Source: Sphingopyxis sp. Root154
GTDB taxonomy: Bacteria > Pseudomonadota > Alphaproteobacteria > Sphingomonadales > Sphingomonadaceae
Assembly (NCBI RefSeq): GCF_001427105.1
Contig: NZ_LMGI01000004.1
Location: 310,001-374,000, forward strand
Reading direction: 5' to 3'
DNA: 64,000 bases
A program made the position numbers and the translations under genes. Shown here one piece after another: positions 9,074 through 19,122 of the stretch; within the stretch, counting starts at the first letter, position 1, and each line of letters starts with the position of its first letter. The notes under the pieces are model-generated. The model saw only the letters and a list, made by a program, of their open reading frames with translations. It was not told the DNA's origin and searched no databases.

Positions 9074-9996
9074 CGGATATTTCCTGCAATAATGCCTGCG
9101 ATCTCGTCCGCATCGAACGGGCGAAGGTCGTCGATGGTTTCACCGATGCCGATCGCATGGATGGGGAGGCCGTGGCGTTCGGCCGCGGACACGAGAACGC
9201 CGCCGCGCGCGGTGCCGTCGAGCTTCGTCATCACCAGCCCGGTAACCCCCGCAACCTCGCGGAACACGTCGATCTGCGACAGCGCATTTTGCCCCGTCGT
9301 CGCGTCGAGCACGAGCACGACATCGTGCGGCGCGGCGGGGTTGAGGCGGCCGAGCACGCGCTTGATCTTGGCAAGCTCGTCCATCAGCTCGCGCTTGTTC
9401 TGCAGCCGCCCCGCGGTGTCGACGATCAGCACGTCGATCCCCGTCGCGGTCGCCTGTTTGACCGCGTCGAACACGATGCCCGCGCTGTCGCCACCCTCGG
9501 GTCCCGCCATGATCGGCACGCCCAGCCGTTCGGCCCATACCTTGAGTTGCCCGATCGCCGCGGCGCGGAACGTGTCGCCCGCAACGAGCATCACGCCATA
9601 ATCCTGTTCCTGGAACAGATGCGCGAGCTTTGCGATCGTCGTGGTCTTGCCCGACCCGTTGACCCCGATCACCAGAATGACCTGCGGGCGCGGGAAGGCA
9701 TCGATGTCGAGCGGTTCGGCGACCGGGCGCAGCACCGCGGCGATTTCCTCGGCGACGACCTTGCGCAATTCCTCGGTGCCGTTCGCGGCGATGTCGCGGC
9801 GCTCGGCGAGGCGGCTGCGGATGCGCTCGGCCATCGCGGGGCCGAGGTCGGCGGTTATCAGCGCCTCCTCGATCCGGTCGAGATCATCCTCGTCGAGCCG
9901 CGCCTTGCCGGTCAGCCCGGCGAGATTTTCGCCGAGCCGTTCCGACGTGCGGCGAAATCCGCCGAGCAGCCGTTCGCTCCAGCTTTGGCCGGTCAT
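9070..9996 (-). CDS. ftsY: Signal recognition particle receptor FtsY
   Basis: 308 residues: a four-helix N domain (about 1-95) and the SRP-type GTPase G domain. G1 is GVNGSGKTT (111-119), G3 DTAGR (193-197), and G4 TKLD (257-260), with an internal DTFRAAA insertion-box motif at 141-147. It docks ribosome-SRP complexes at the inner membrane by pairing with Ffh, whose gene lies 4.5 kb to the right on the other strand. It lacks the long acidic A domain of E. coli FtsY, as is common in alphaproteobacteria. It overlaps mtaB and yciB by 4 bases each. Confidence 0.97.
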   Translation of the reverse strand: MTGQSWSERLLGGFRRTSERLGENLAGLTGKARLDEDDLDRIEEALITADLGPAMAERIRSRLAERRDIAANGTEELRKVVAEEIAAVLRPVAEPLDIDAFPRPQVILVIGVNGSGKTTTIAKLAHLFQEQDYGVMLVAGDTFRAAAIGQLKVWAERLGVPIMAGPEGGDSAGIVFDAVKQATATGIDVLIVDTAGRLQNKRELMDELAKIKRVLGRLNPAAPHDVVLVLDATTGQNALSQIDVFREVAGVTGLVMTKLDGTARGGVLVSAAERHGLPIHAIGIGETIDDLRPFDADEIAGIIAGNIR

Positions 9997-11228
9997 GCCG
10001 CGATATCCTTTGCTTCGATTTGGGTGGCGATCATGCGGTCGCCGTCACGCACGCCGAGGCGCACGTCGATGATGGTGCCGGGCGCCGCGGGTGCGGTCAG
10101 CGCCACGGCGGCAAAATTTTCGACATGACCGCTGGCGCCGTCGCGCTCGACGAGCATCGATGCGGTGCGACCGACCTGCGTATCGAGCCAATCCTGCCGC
10201 CGCCGCGCATTGGCGTCGCGCAGGATCGCGGCGCGCTCGCGGGCGATCGAGCGGCCGACCTGCGGCATCCGCGCGGCGGGCGTCCCGGCGCGCGGGCTGT
10301 ACGGAAAGATATGCCCGAAGACGATGTCGCAATCGTCGATCAGCGCCAGCGAGTTCGCGAACATCGCGTCATCCTCGGTCGGAAAGCCCGCGATCAGATC
10401 GGCGCCGATCGCGATCTCGGGCCGCGCGGCTTTCAATCGCTCGATCAGCCGAACCGCGTCGGCACGGCGATGGCGGCGCTTCATGCGTGTCAGCACCATA
10501 TCGTCGCCCGCCTGCAGCGACAGGTGGATATGCGGCATCACACGCTGTTCCTGCGTGAGCAGCGCGAACAGCGCGTCGTCGATCCGGTCCGGGTCGAGCG
10601 ACGAGAGGCGAAGCCGTTCGACCGGCAGCGCCAGCAACGCCTCGACCAGCGCGGCCAATGTCGTGCCGCTGTCATCGCCATAGCTGGCAAGATCGACCCC
10701 GGTCAGGATGATCTCGCGCTGCCCGCGGTCGAGTGCCGTTTGCGCGGACGCGACGACCGCGTCGACACTTGCCGATCGCGCCGTCCCGCGCGCCAGCACC
10801 GTCGCGCAGAAGGTGCAGCTATGCGAGCAACCGGTCTGGACACCAAGGAAGGCGCGCGCATGATCGGCGCCGGAGAGGGCGGGAGCATAAGCCGAAGCCA
10901 CCGGCGCGACTGCGCCGCCGTAGCTCTGCGCAAGGTCCTTGGCATCGTTGGACACCACACGCGCACCCATCGCGGCAAAGGTCTCGCGCTCCAATTCGGC
11001 CGCGCACCCGGTGACCACAACCTCGGCGCCCGGCCGCTCGCGCAGCGCGCGCCGCACGGCTTGCCGCGCCTGCCGCACCGCCTCGTCGGTTACCGCGCAG
11101 CTGTTGAAGACGATCGTGTCGCGAGCGCCCGCAGCCTTGACGGCCGCACGAACCCCTTCGCCCTCGGCGATGTTCAGCCGGCAACCGAAATTGACGACCT
11201 CTTGCCGGTCGACGAGGGAAGCGCTCAT
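9993..11228 (-). CDS. mtaB: tRNA t6A37 methylthiotransferase, MtaB-type
   Basis: 411 residues. Three N-terminal cysteines typical of the UPF0004 domain (Cys16, Cys44, Cys75) bind the auxiliary Fe-S cluster, and the radical-SAM motif CSHSCTFC (Cys134, 138, 141) binds the SAM cluster. The order UPF0004, radical SAM and a short C-terminal TRAM-like segment is that of MiaB/MtaB/RimO enzymes. The NFGCRLN start favours MtaB (2-methylthiolation of t6A37 in ANN-decoding tRNAs) over MiaB. The ATG at 11228 overlaps the dapF stop (ATGA); the stop overlaps the ftsY start. Confidence 0.9.
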   Translation of the reverse strand: MSASLVDRQEVVNFGCRLNIAEGEGVRAAVKAAGARDTIVFNSCAVTDEAVRQARQAVRRALRERPGAEVVVTGCAAELERETFAAMGARVVSNDAKDLAQSYGGAVAPVASAYAPALSGADHARAFLGVQTGCSHSCTFCATVLARGTARSASVDAVVASAQTALDRGQREIILTGVDLASYGDDSGTTLAALVEALLALPVERLRLSSLDPDRIDDALFALLTQEQRVMPHIHLSLQAGDDMVLTRMKRRHRRADAVRLIERLKAARPEIAIGADLIAGFPTEDDAMFANSLALIDDCDIVFGHIFPYSPRAGTPAARMPQVGRSIARERAAILRDANARRRQDWLDTQVGRTASMLVERDGASGHVENFAAVALTAPAAPGTIIDVRLGVRDGDRMIATQIEAKDIAA

Positions 11229-12031
11229 CCGAACTGCGCCCAGTCGGTCTCGCCCTCGTAAACGCGCGTCGCAGCGCCGCTCATCACGATCGGCTCGCCG
11301 GGCGCCCAGCGGATGACGAGATCGCCGCCGGGCAGCGACACCGTCACCGGCGACTGGACCAGCCCCGCGCGGATCGCGGCGACCGCGGTTGCGCACGCGC
11401 CGGTGCCGCACGCCTGCGTCAGCCCGACGCCGCGTTCCCAGACGCGCAGCTGCAACTGATTCTCACCGTCGAGACTCGCGACATTGACGTTGACGCGCTC
11501 GGGGAACAACGGATCGGTCTCGATCCGCGGGCCCAGCTCGTCGAGTGCGACGGCATCGGCCTCGGGCACGAAAAAGACGATATGCGGATTGCCGACATTG
11601 ACCCCCGCGCCATGCTCCAGCTCGTCCCACGCGACCGGCATGTCGCGCGTGTCCATAGGCATCGCGAGCGGGATATGCTCCCAGTCGAATTCGGGTTCGC
11701 CCAGCACGACTTCGGCGCCGCCGTCGGCGGGCGTGACGCGCAGCATGCCGCCCAGCGTCTCGATCACTGCGGGCTTGCCGATCAGCGTCGCGACGCAGCG
11801 CGTCGCATTGCCGCACGCCTCGACCTCGCCGCCGTCGGCGTTGAAGATGCGCATCTTCACATCGGCACTGGCTGAGGGTTCGAGCAGGATCAGCTGGTCG
11901 CACCCGATGCCATGCCGGCGGTCGGCGATCGCATGCGCGCGCGCCGGCGTTATCTCGACGCTGCGCTCGCGCGCGTCGATCACGACAAAGTCGTTGCCGA
12001 GGCCGTGCATCTTGGTGAAGCGGTCTGCCAT
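11225..12031 (-). CDS. dapF: Diaminopimelate epimerase
   Basis: 268 residues, the standard length. It converts LL- to meso-diaminopimelate for lysine and peptidoglycan synthesis. The two catalytic cysteines are at Cys73 (EACGNATRC) and Cys208 (QACGTGACA), and the N-terminus FTKMHGLGNDFVV is canonical. It is the first gene of the overlapping set dapF-mtaB-ftsY-yciB, an order often seen in alphaproteobacteria. Confidence 0.97.
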   Translation of the reverse strand: MADRFTKMHGLGNDFVVIDARERSVEITPARAHAIADRRHGIGCDQLILLEPSASADVKMRIFNADGGEVEACGNATRCVATLIGKPAVIETLGGMLRVTPADGGAEVVLGEPEFDWEHIPLAMPMDTRDMPVAWDELEHGAGVNVGNPHIVFFVPEADAVALDELGPRIETDPLFPERVNVNVASLDGENQLQLRVWERGVGLTQACGTGACATAVAAIRAGLVQSPVTVSLPGGDLVIRWAPGEPIVMSGAATRVYEGETDWAQFG

Positions 12032-12065
12032 AGTCCGCGCATGTAAGGGCGCGCGGGCGCGAAGT

Positions 12066-12475
12066 CTAGCGAACCATCCGGGGCTTCCTGATCCTCCCCT
12101 CCCTGGAAGGGAGGGGTTGGGGGTGGGTTCCGCCGAGGCACTCGGCGGCCTGCGCGAGCAGATATTCCGCTGCTCCGTCGGGATTGGTCATCACCTCGGA
12201 ATTCCATAGCCGGATGACTCGCCAGCCCATGCTTTCCAGATAGGCGGTTCGCTTCTCGTCATATTGTTGTTGATCGAGATGTTGACTGCCATCGAGTTCG
12301 ATAGCGAGCTTGGCATCCCGGCATGCAAGGTCGACAATATAGTGGCCACCACAAGCTGCCGCGTGAACGCTGGTCGATAGCGCGAGAGTATGCGCCACAG
12401 TTTCCGCTCCGCTGGTGTGGAATCCCTCCGAAGCTGCCGGGCGCGCTCGGTCATTTCCGGCGGTACGCGATGCAT
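12066..12475 (-). pseudogene. DUF559 (Vsr-like endonuclease fold) gene, single-base frameshift
   Basis: The N-terminal half (from the ATG at 12475: RARQLRRDSTPAERKLWRI, then FTRQLVV) and the C-terminal half (HYIVDLACRDAKLAIELDG, then YDEKRTAYLESMGWRVIRLW) are both clear DUF559 sequence but lie in different frames. The break falls at about 12343-12350, where one extra G would restore VVGHYIVD, so a one-base deletion explains it. DUF559 proteins resemble very-short-patch-repair endonucleases, but their function is unknown. The last codons run through an inverted repeat, and a matching repeat lies just upstream. It may be a true pseudogene or a sequencing error in GGTGGCC. Confidence 0.75.
12092..12129. 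repeat. Left inverted repeat flanking the DUF559 gene
   Basis: 38 bases with an internal hairpin (CCCCTCCCT paired with AGGGAGGGG) followed by a TTGGGGGTGGGTT tail. The sequence reappears in inverted orientation at 12510-12547 with two mismatches. It lies inside the 3' end of the DUF559 frame. Confidence 0.85.
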
Positions 12476-12509
12476 GGACCGAAGACTAGAGCGGCGAGCT
12501 TCGCTCGCC

Positions 12510-12547
12510 AACCCACCCCCAGCCCCTCCCTTGCAGGGAGGGGAGGA
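12510..12547. repeat. Right inverted repeat flanking the DUF559 gene
   Basis: Inverted copy of 12092-12129 (36 of 38 bases match). It lies 35 bases upstream of the DUF559 start and directly abuts the TAG stop (12548-12550) of the GGDEF/EAL gene, so the pair bounds a 456-bp unit. Confidence 0.85.
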
Positions 12548-14179
12548 CTAAGCCGTCTTGCGCAGCGGCGCGTCTTCGCTGGTATCGGGGCCGGCGGGCG
12601 GCGCCATCGGCTTGCGCAGCAGGCCGCGCTCGGCGAGCAGCCGCTCGGTGTCGGCGGCCGACGAGGCGCGGCCGAAATACCAGCCCTGCCCCTTTGAACA
12701 GCCAAGCCGCGTCAGTTCGATCGCGGTCGCTTCGTCCTCGACGCCTTCGGCGGTGATCGGCATCGCCAGGCTTTCGCCGAGCCGCACGATCGCGACGACG
12801 ATCGCCTGCGCATCGGGGCTGCCGCGCATTGCGGCGACGAAGCTGCGGTCGATCTTGATCCGGTCGAACGGCAGCGCGCGCAAATGCGATAGCGAGCTGT
12901 AGCCGGTGCCGAAATCGTCGAGGCTGAGCGATACGCCCTGATTCTTGAGGCTGGTGACGATCGAGCGCACCAGCGGCAGATTCTCGAACAGCGAGCTTTC
13001 GGTAATCTCGACCTCGAGCTGGCTCGCCGGGAAGCCGACCTCGACGAGCAGCTTGGTCAGCTTCTGGCTGAACCACGGATCCTTCAGCTGCTGCGGCGAG
13101 ATATTGACCGCGAGCATGATCGACGGGTCCCAGCGTTTGGCGGTCTCCATCGCCTCGCGGATCACCTGGAGCGACAATTCGCCGATCAGGCCGCTTTCCT
13201 CGGCGACCGGGATGAAGCGTTCAGGCGGGATCATACCATATTCGGGCGATTCCCAGCGCATCAGCATTTCAAAGCCGATCAGGCGGCCGCTGGCGATGTC
13301 GACCTGCGGTTCGAAATGCGGGACGAACTCGCCGCGCGGCATGCCGTCGCGAATGCCGGTTTCGATCTGGTTGCGGACCTGTACGGCCATCTCCATCCCG
13401 GCCTCGAACCAGCAGAAGCGGTTCCGGCCCTCGTCCTTGCAATGATACATCGCGATGTCGGCCTGGCGGACCATCGTCTCCATCGTGACGCTGGCGTCGC
13501 TGGCGAGCGATATGCCGAGCGACGCGCCGACGCGGATCTGCTGCCCGTCATGCGTGACATTATTGTCGAGCGCCATGACGAGCTCGGCGGCCAGCGCGTC
13601 GATATCGGCGCGCGCCGCGGGCTCGAACACCAGCATCGCGACGAACTCGTCGCCGCCGAGCCGCGCCTTGGTGGCATTGGGCGGCAGCACGGCCGAGATG
13701 CGGTCGGCGGCAACCTGCAGCACGCGGTCGCCCGCGACATGGCCGTGGATGTCGTTGACGGTCTTGAAATGGTCGAGATCGAGCAGGAACAGCGCGACCT
13801 GACGCTTTTCGGCGATCGCATTCGCGATCTGCCGCTGCCCCGTCGCGAGCAGGGCCCGGCGATTGAGAAAGCCCGTTAGCGGGTCGGTGTCGGCGAGGTA
13901 GCGCGCGCGCTGCTCGGCCTCGGTGCGCTCGAGGATTTCGCGGTTGAGATCCTTGTAACGGCGCCAGCCGAAGAGAATCAGCGCGACATTGAGGATGACC
14001 GCCGTCGCCAGCGCGCGGTCGGGGCCGCCGCCGATGCCGATGAGAGCGCGGACGGCCGCCTGCATCACATTACTGCCCGTCCCCACGAACAGCAGAATGG
14101 CGGCGACAACGATGCCGCCGGCGATGATGTCGCGTTTCGCGCCCTCGCTGCGGTCGAATGGCTTCGGCGTCGATGTCAT
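12548..14179 (-). CDS. Bifunctional diguanylate cyclase/phosphodiesterase (GGDEF-EAL)
   Basis: 543 residues. Two N-terminal membrane helices (about 18-35 and 55-72) with a short loop, a linker helix, then GGDEF (GGDEF intact at 175-179) and EAL domains. The EAL signature is EML (304-306), but downstream catalytic-site elements are present: NISPQQL, EITESSL, DDFGTGYSSL, KIDRSF and AEGVE. I see no RxxD inhibitory site before GGDEF. It could both make and degrade cyclic di-GMP at the membrane; which activity dominates cannot be read from sequence. Its promoter region (14180-14451) is shared divergently with ffh. Confidence 0.93.
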   Translation of the reverse strand: MTSTPKPFDRSEGAKRDIIAGGIVVAAILLFVGTGSNVMQAAVRALIGIGGGPDRALATAVILNVALILFGWRRYKDLNREILERTEAEQRARYLADTDPLTGFLNRRALLATGQRQIANAIAEKRQVALFLLDLDHFKTVNDIHGHVAGDRVLQVAADRISAVLPPNATKARLGGDEFVAMLVFEPAARADIDALAAELVMALDNNVTHDGQQIRVGASLGISLASDASVTMETMVRQADIAMYHCKDEGRNRFCWFEAGMEMAVQVRNQIETGIRDGMPRGEFVPHFEPQVDIASGRLIGFEMLMRWESPEYGMIPPERFIPVAEESGLIGELSLQVIREAMETAKRWDPSIMLAVNISPQQLKDPWFSQKLTKLLVEVGFPASQLEVEITESSLFENLPLVRSIVTSLKNQGVSLSLDDFGTGYSSLSHLRALPFDRIKIDRSFVAAMRGSPDAQAIVVAIVRLGESLAMPITAEGVEDEATAIELTRLGCSKGQGWYFGRASSAADTERLLAERGLLRKPMAPPAGPDTSEDAPLRKTA

Positions 14180-14451
14180 ATGAATTTTATCCCACCCTTA
14201 CGGGCTCTATGCGGGCAAAGCGGTGAAATTTGGGTTAAGTGCACCGCAGCCGCGCCGTTCGCGGGGGCAGGACGGCCCGCCGCTTGCTTTCGGCGGCGCT
14301 TTTGCGTAAAGGCCGCCGCGTCCGCGCGCATTTTGCGTTCGGGCATATCGACATCCGCGACGGAAACACTGTCCACGGATACCGCTGGTTGGCGAGGTTT
14401 CGCTCACCGGCGTGTTTTGCGTTGCGGGCGTTGTAGGCAAGGATTTTGGCT

Positions 14452-15897
<1,446 letters not shown>

Positions 15898-15937
15898 TTA
15901 AACCCGAATTTCAGTTTAGAAGTAAAAGGAAAATATC

Positions 15938-16639
15938 ATGGCAACCTCCATTCGCCTCGCACGCGGCGGTTCGAAAAAGCGTCCTTATTACAAGATCGTC
16001 GTCGCCGATTCGCGCAGCCCGCGCGACGGCCGCTTCATCGAACGTATCGGCAGCTACAACCCGCTGCTCGCCAAGGACAATCCCGAGCGCATCAAGCTCG
16101 ACGCCGACCGCGCGAAGCATTGGGTCTCGGTTGGCGCGCAGCCGACCGACCGCGTCGCCCGCTTCCTCGACGCCGCTGGCGTCCTCGAACGCGCCGCACG
16201 CAACAACCCGAACAAGGCTGTCCCGGGCGAAAAGGCCAAGGAACGCGCCGAAGAAAAGGCCCAGAAGCTGGCTGACGCCGAAGAAGCCGCAGCAGCTGCC
16301 GCCGCCGCTCCGGCACCCGAGCCCGAAGCGGTCGAAGCAGCCGCTCCGGCTGAAGAAACTGCCGCTGAAGAAGTCGTGGCCGAAGAAGCAGCCGCCCCCG
16401 CTGCCGCTGAATCGGACGCAACCGGCTCGGTGAAGAGCGAAGCGACCGCCGAAGCCGTTGCTGAAGCCGTTGCCGACGAAACCCCGGCCGACGCAACCGC
16501 GGACGACGCCACCGCGATGGCCGAACAGGCTGCCGAAGGCGGCCCGGCCGAAGAAGCCCCGGCTGCTCCCGCTGCTGAAGAAGCTGCTGCTGAAGAAGCG
16601 CCCGCTGAAGAAGCTGGCGAAGAAAAGGCCGAAGGCTAA
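15938..16639 (+). CDS. rpsP: 30S ribosomal protein S16 with long Ala/Glu-rich C-terminal extension
   Basis: 233 residues. Residues 1-85 are canonical bS16 (MATSIRLARGGSKKRPYYKI at the start). The remainder is a low-complexity acidic extension built from Ala, Glu, Pro and Val, about 145 residues, whereas S16 is usually 80-100 residues long. Extended S16 tails occur in alphaproteobacteria, but this one is long. Its role is unknown; a disordered tail outside the 30S body is the simplest reading. A Shine-Dalgarno AAAAGGA precedes the ATG. The stop is 3 bases before the rimM start. Confidence 0.96.
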   Translation: MATSIRLARGGSKKRPYYKIVVADSRSPRDGRFIERIGSYNPLLAKDNPERIKLDADRAKHWVSVGAQPTDRVARFLDAAGVLERAARNNPNKAVPGEKAKERAEEKAQKLADAEEAAAAAAAAPAPEPEAVEAAAPAEETAAEEVVAEEAAAPAAAESDATGSVKSEATAEAVAEAVADETPADATADDATAMAEQAAEGGPAEEAPAAPAAEEAAAEEAPAEEAGEEKAEG

Positions 16640-16642
16640 GCC

Positions 16643-17137
16643 TTGGCCGACGCGAATCGCCCCGTCACCCTCGCCGCCATCGCCGGCGCGCATGGGGTAC
16701 GGGGCGAGGTGCGTCTCAAATTATTTGGCGAAGGCGCGGATGCTCTCCGCGCCTTTTCCGTTTTAGAGGCCGGCGACCGCAAGCTGACCCTGAAATCGGT
16801 GCGCCCCGCCAATCAGGGCGCGGTGGCGACCTTTGCCGAAGTCACCGACCGCAGCGGCGCGGAAGCGCTGCGCGGCACCCTGCTCACCGTCCCGCGCTCG
16901 GCGCTGCCGCCCTTGGGCGAGGGCGAATATTATCACCACGATCTGCTCGGCCTGCCGTGCGTGTCGACCGACGGCACGGCCATCGGCCATGTCGCCGCGA
17001 TCGAGAATTTCGGCGCGGGCGACATCCTCGAAATCGAGAAGCCCGATCGCAAACGTTTCATGGTGCCGATGACCGCACAGGCGGTGCCGGTGTGGAACGA
17101 CGACGGCGTGACCGTGAACGCGGCGTTCGTCGAGTAA
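16643..17137 (+). CDS. rimM: Ribosome maturation factor RimM
   Basis: 164 residues starting at a TTG 3 bases after the rpsP stop. The N-terminal RimM barrel (VTLAAIAGAHGVRGEVRLK) and the C-terminal PRC-type barrel (GEYYHHDLLGLPC, MVPMTAQAVP) are both present. It assists 30S head assembly. In most proteobacteria trmD follows directly; here trmD is 4 kb away and a hairpin repeat follows the stop. Confidence 0.93.
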   Translation: MADANRPVTLAAIAGAHGVRGEVRLKLFGEGADALRAFSVLEAGDRKLTLKSVRPANQGAVATFAEVTDRSGAEALRGTLLTVPRSALPPLGEGEYYHHDLLGLPCVSTDGTAIGHVAAIENFGAGDILEIEKPDRKRFMVPMTAQAVPVWNDDGVTVNAAFVE

Positions 17138-17151
17138 AACCGCCTCCCATC

Positions 17152-17250
17152 AAAATCCGTTCGCCCTGAGCTTGTCGAAGGGCTGCTCTTCCTTTCTATG
17201 TTGCGAAGGAAGAACAGTGCTTCGACAAGCTCAGCACGAACGGAGGTTTT
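17152..17250. repeat. Long REP-like hairpin between rimM and the serine hydrolase gene
   Basis: Two arms of about 45 bases, both containing TGAGCTTGTCGAAG or its complement, pair with few mismatches around a short loop near 17200. The CCGTTCG...GAGCTTGTCGAAG element is a common sphingomonad intergenic repeat. It supplies the Shine-Dalgarno GGAGG (17242-17246) of the downstream gene at its right edge, so the repeat has become part of that gene's leader. Confidence 0.85.
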
Positions 17251-17251
17251 G

Positions 17252-18769
17252 ATGCGCGCAAGATTTGGTCTCCTTCTCGCGGCAGCACTGGCCGTTGCGC
17301 CCCCTGTCACCGCCCAGGACACGGCTCCCAAAACCCTCGACAAGCTCGCTCCCGAAATCGACGCGCTTTTCGCCCGATTCCAGTCCGATCAGCATGTCCC
17401 CGGGGTGGTCTATGGCGTCGTCAAGGACGGCAAGCTTGCCTATGTGAAGGGCCTTGGCGTCCAGAATGTCACCGACAAGCGCCCCGTCACCCCCGACAGC
17501 CTGTTCCGCATCGCCTCGATGACCAAGGCGTTCACTGCGCTGTCGATCCTGAAGCTGCGCGACGACGGCAAGCTCCGCCTCGATGACCTCGCCGAACAAT
17601 ATGTGCCAGAAATGAAGGGCTGGACCTATCCGACCAAGGACAGCCCGCGCATCCGGGTGCGCGACCTGCTCCAGCATGTCGGCGGTTTCGTCACCGACGA
17701 TCCGTGGGGCGACCGCCAGCAGGTGCTGCCGCAGGAGGATTTCACCCGGATGATCGCGGCGGGCGTGCCGTTCAGCCGCGTGCCGCAGAGCCAACATGAA
17801 TATTCGAATTTCGGATATGCCTTGCTCGGACGGATCGTCAGCAATGCGTCGGGAATGCCATACACGGCCTATGTCCGGAAGGCGATCCTGACCCCGCTTG
17901 GCATGACGAGCAGCGGCTTCGACGCGCCCAAAGCGCCGAAGGCGCGCTACGCGCTTGGCTATCGCTGGGAAAATGAGAAATGGACCGCCGAGCCTGAGAT
18001 GGTCGACGGGGCGTTCAACGCGATGGGCGGGCTGCAAGTCAGCGCGAACGACTATGCCAAATGGGTCGCCTTCCTGCTCGCGGCCTGGCCCGCGCGTGAC
18101 GATCCCGACACCGGGCCGGTCAAGCGCGCGACGGTGCGCGAAATAGCGCAGGGGCTGAATTTCACCGCGGTGGTCAATCGCACCGGAGCGAGCGGCGCCG
18201 ACGCGTGCAAGCTGTCGAGCGCTTACGGCATGGGCTGGCGCGTCGCGCAGGACTGCGACCTTGGCCTGACGCTCGCGCATGGCGGCGGTTATCCGGGCTA
18301 TGGCAGCCATGTCATGCTGATGCCCGATCACGGCGTCGGCGTGTTCGCGCTGTCGAACCGCACTTACGCTGGCCCGTCGGGCCCCGCATGGGACACCGCG
18401 GCCCTGATGGACAAGGCGGGGCTGCTCGAAACGCGCACCGTCCCGGTGTCACCGGCGGTGGCGGATGCCTATGCGGCGGCAAGGGCGGCTTATGTTGCGG
18501 GCGATCTCGGCCCGCTTCAGGGCAAGCTCGCGATGAACTTCCTGCTCGACCGCTCCGCCGATAATTGGGTGGCCGAATTTGTGAGGCTGAAGGCTGAGGT
18601 GGGGGAGTGTCCCACCGACGAACCGCTCGCGCCGACGGGCGCGATGTCGACCGCCTTCCGCCTCAACTGCGAAAAGGGCAAGCTCGACGGGATATTGCTG
18701 CTCGCACCGACGATGCCCGTCACGATCCAGGCGCTGCGCCTGCGTGTGGTGCCGCCCGAAGCGCGCTGA
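17252..18769 (+). CDS. Periplasmic serine hydrolase, class C beta-lactamase/DD-peptidase-like family
   Basis: 505 residues from the ATG at 17252 (GGAGG 5 bases upstream). A signal peptide ending near VTAQ is followed by a beta-lactamase-fold domain with the catalytic triad motifs SMTK (Ser89, Lys92), YSN (184-186) and HGGGYPGYG (His343), the last taking the place of KTG. These are hallmarks of the family of esterases, D-amino peptidases and class C enzymes; substrate and true beta-lactamase activity cannot be predicted. About 100 residues follow the catalytic domain. It lies where trmD would be expected. Confidence 0.88.
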   Translation: MRARFGLLLAAALAVAPPVTAQDTAPKTLDKLAPEIDALFARFQSDQHVPGVVYGVVKDGKLAYVKGLGVQNVTDKRPVTPDSLFRIASMTKAFTALSILKLRDDGKLRLDDLAEQYVPEMKGWTYPTKDSPRIRVRDLLQHVGGFVTDDPWGDRQQVLPQEDFTRMIAAGVPFSRVPQSQHEYSNFGYALLGRIVSNASGMPYTAYVRKAILTPLGMTSSGFDAPKAPKARYALGYRWENEKWTAEPEMVDGAFNAMGGLQVSANDYAKWVAFLLAAWPARDDPDTGPVKRATVREIAQGLNFTAVVNRTGASGADACKLSSAYGMGWRVAQDCDLGLTLAHGGGYPGYGSHVMLMPDHGVGVFALSNRTYAGPSGPAWDTAALMDKAGLLETRTVPVSPAVADAYAAARAAYVAGDLGPLQGKLAMNFLLDRSADNWVAEFVRLKAEVGECPTDEPLAPTGAMSTAFRLNCEKGKLDGILLLAPTMPVTIQALRLRVVPPEAR

Positions 18770-18775
18770 TGTCGA

Positions 18776-18860
18776 CGGGGCGGGGCCTTTAGCAAGGGAC
18801 GGCCCCACCCCGTTTCGCCCTGGACCTTGAGGGGAGGGGCAGGGATTCTTATCGCGCCCG
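18776..18860. repeat. GC-rich REP-like element downstream of the serine hydrolase
   Basis: A GGGGCGGGGCC / GGCCCCACCCC pair (about 18780-18812) is followed by a TTGAGGGGAGGGGC segment. It begins just after the hydrolase stop and overlaps the 3' part of the weak minus-strand coding remnant. Boundaries are approximate. Confidence 0.55.
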
Positions 18861-19021
18861 GCGCGGGTGAAGACGCTGTCTTCGCCGGGCGCACTCGGCA
18901 GGGCGATCCATTCGCCGAGGCGGCGGAACGGGGTCGCGAGCCAGTGGAGGCCGCGGGCGATATCGGCGCTGAAATGATCATGACCGTCATTCCAAACGCG
19001 CATGAACTGCTCGTCTTTCAT
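18776..19021 (-). pseudogene. Possible small hypothetical gene or remnant
   Basis: A frame opens at the ATG 19021 (MKDEQFMRVWNDGHDHF) with AAAGGA 9-14 bases upstream, a good ribosome-binding site. The first 40 residues look like an ordinary soluble peptide with an amphipathic segment. The frame then reads into the REP-like element and, without a stop, into the antisense of the serine hydrolase (to 18449), which looks like a lost C-terminus. I do not recognise the family. It may be a decayed gene whose 3' end was replaced by the repeat. Confidence 0.3.
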
Positions 19022-19122
19022 CGTTCATTTCCTTTCGCTTGATGAGGAGAATATGCACCCCTCGACACCGCGCCGCCAACAAAAGGCGTAGACCATGATA
19101 TAAGCCGTACTTATAAGGAGGC

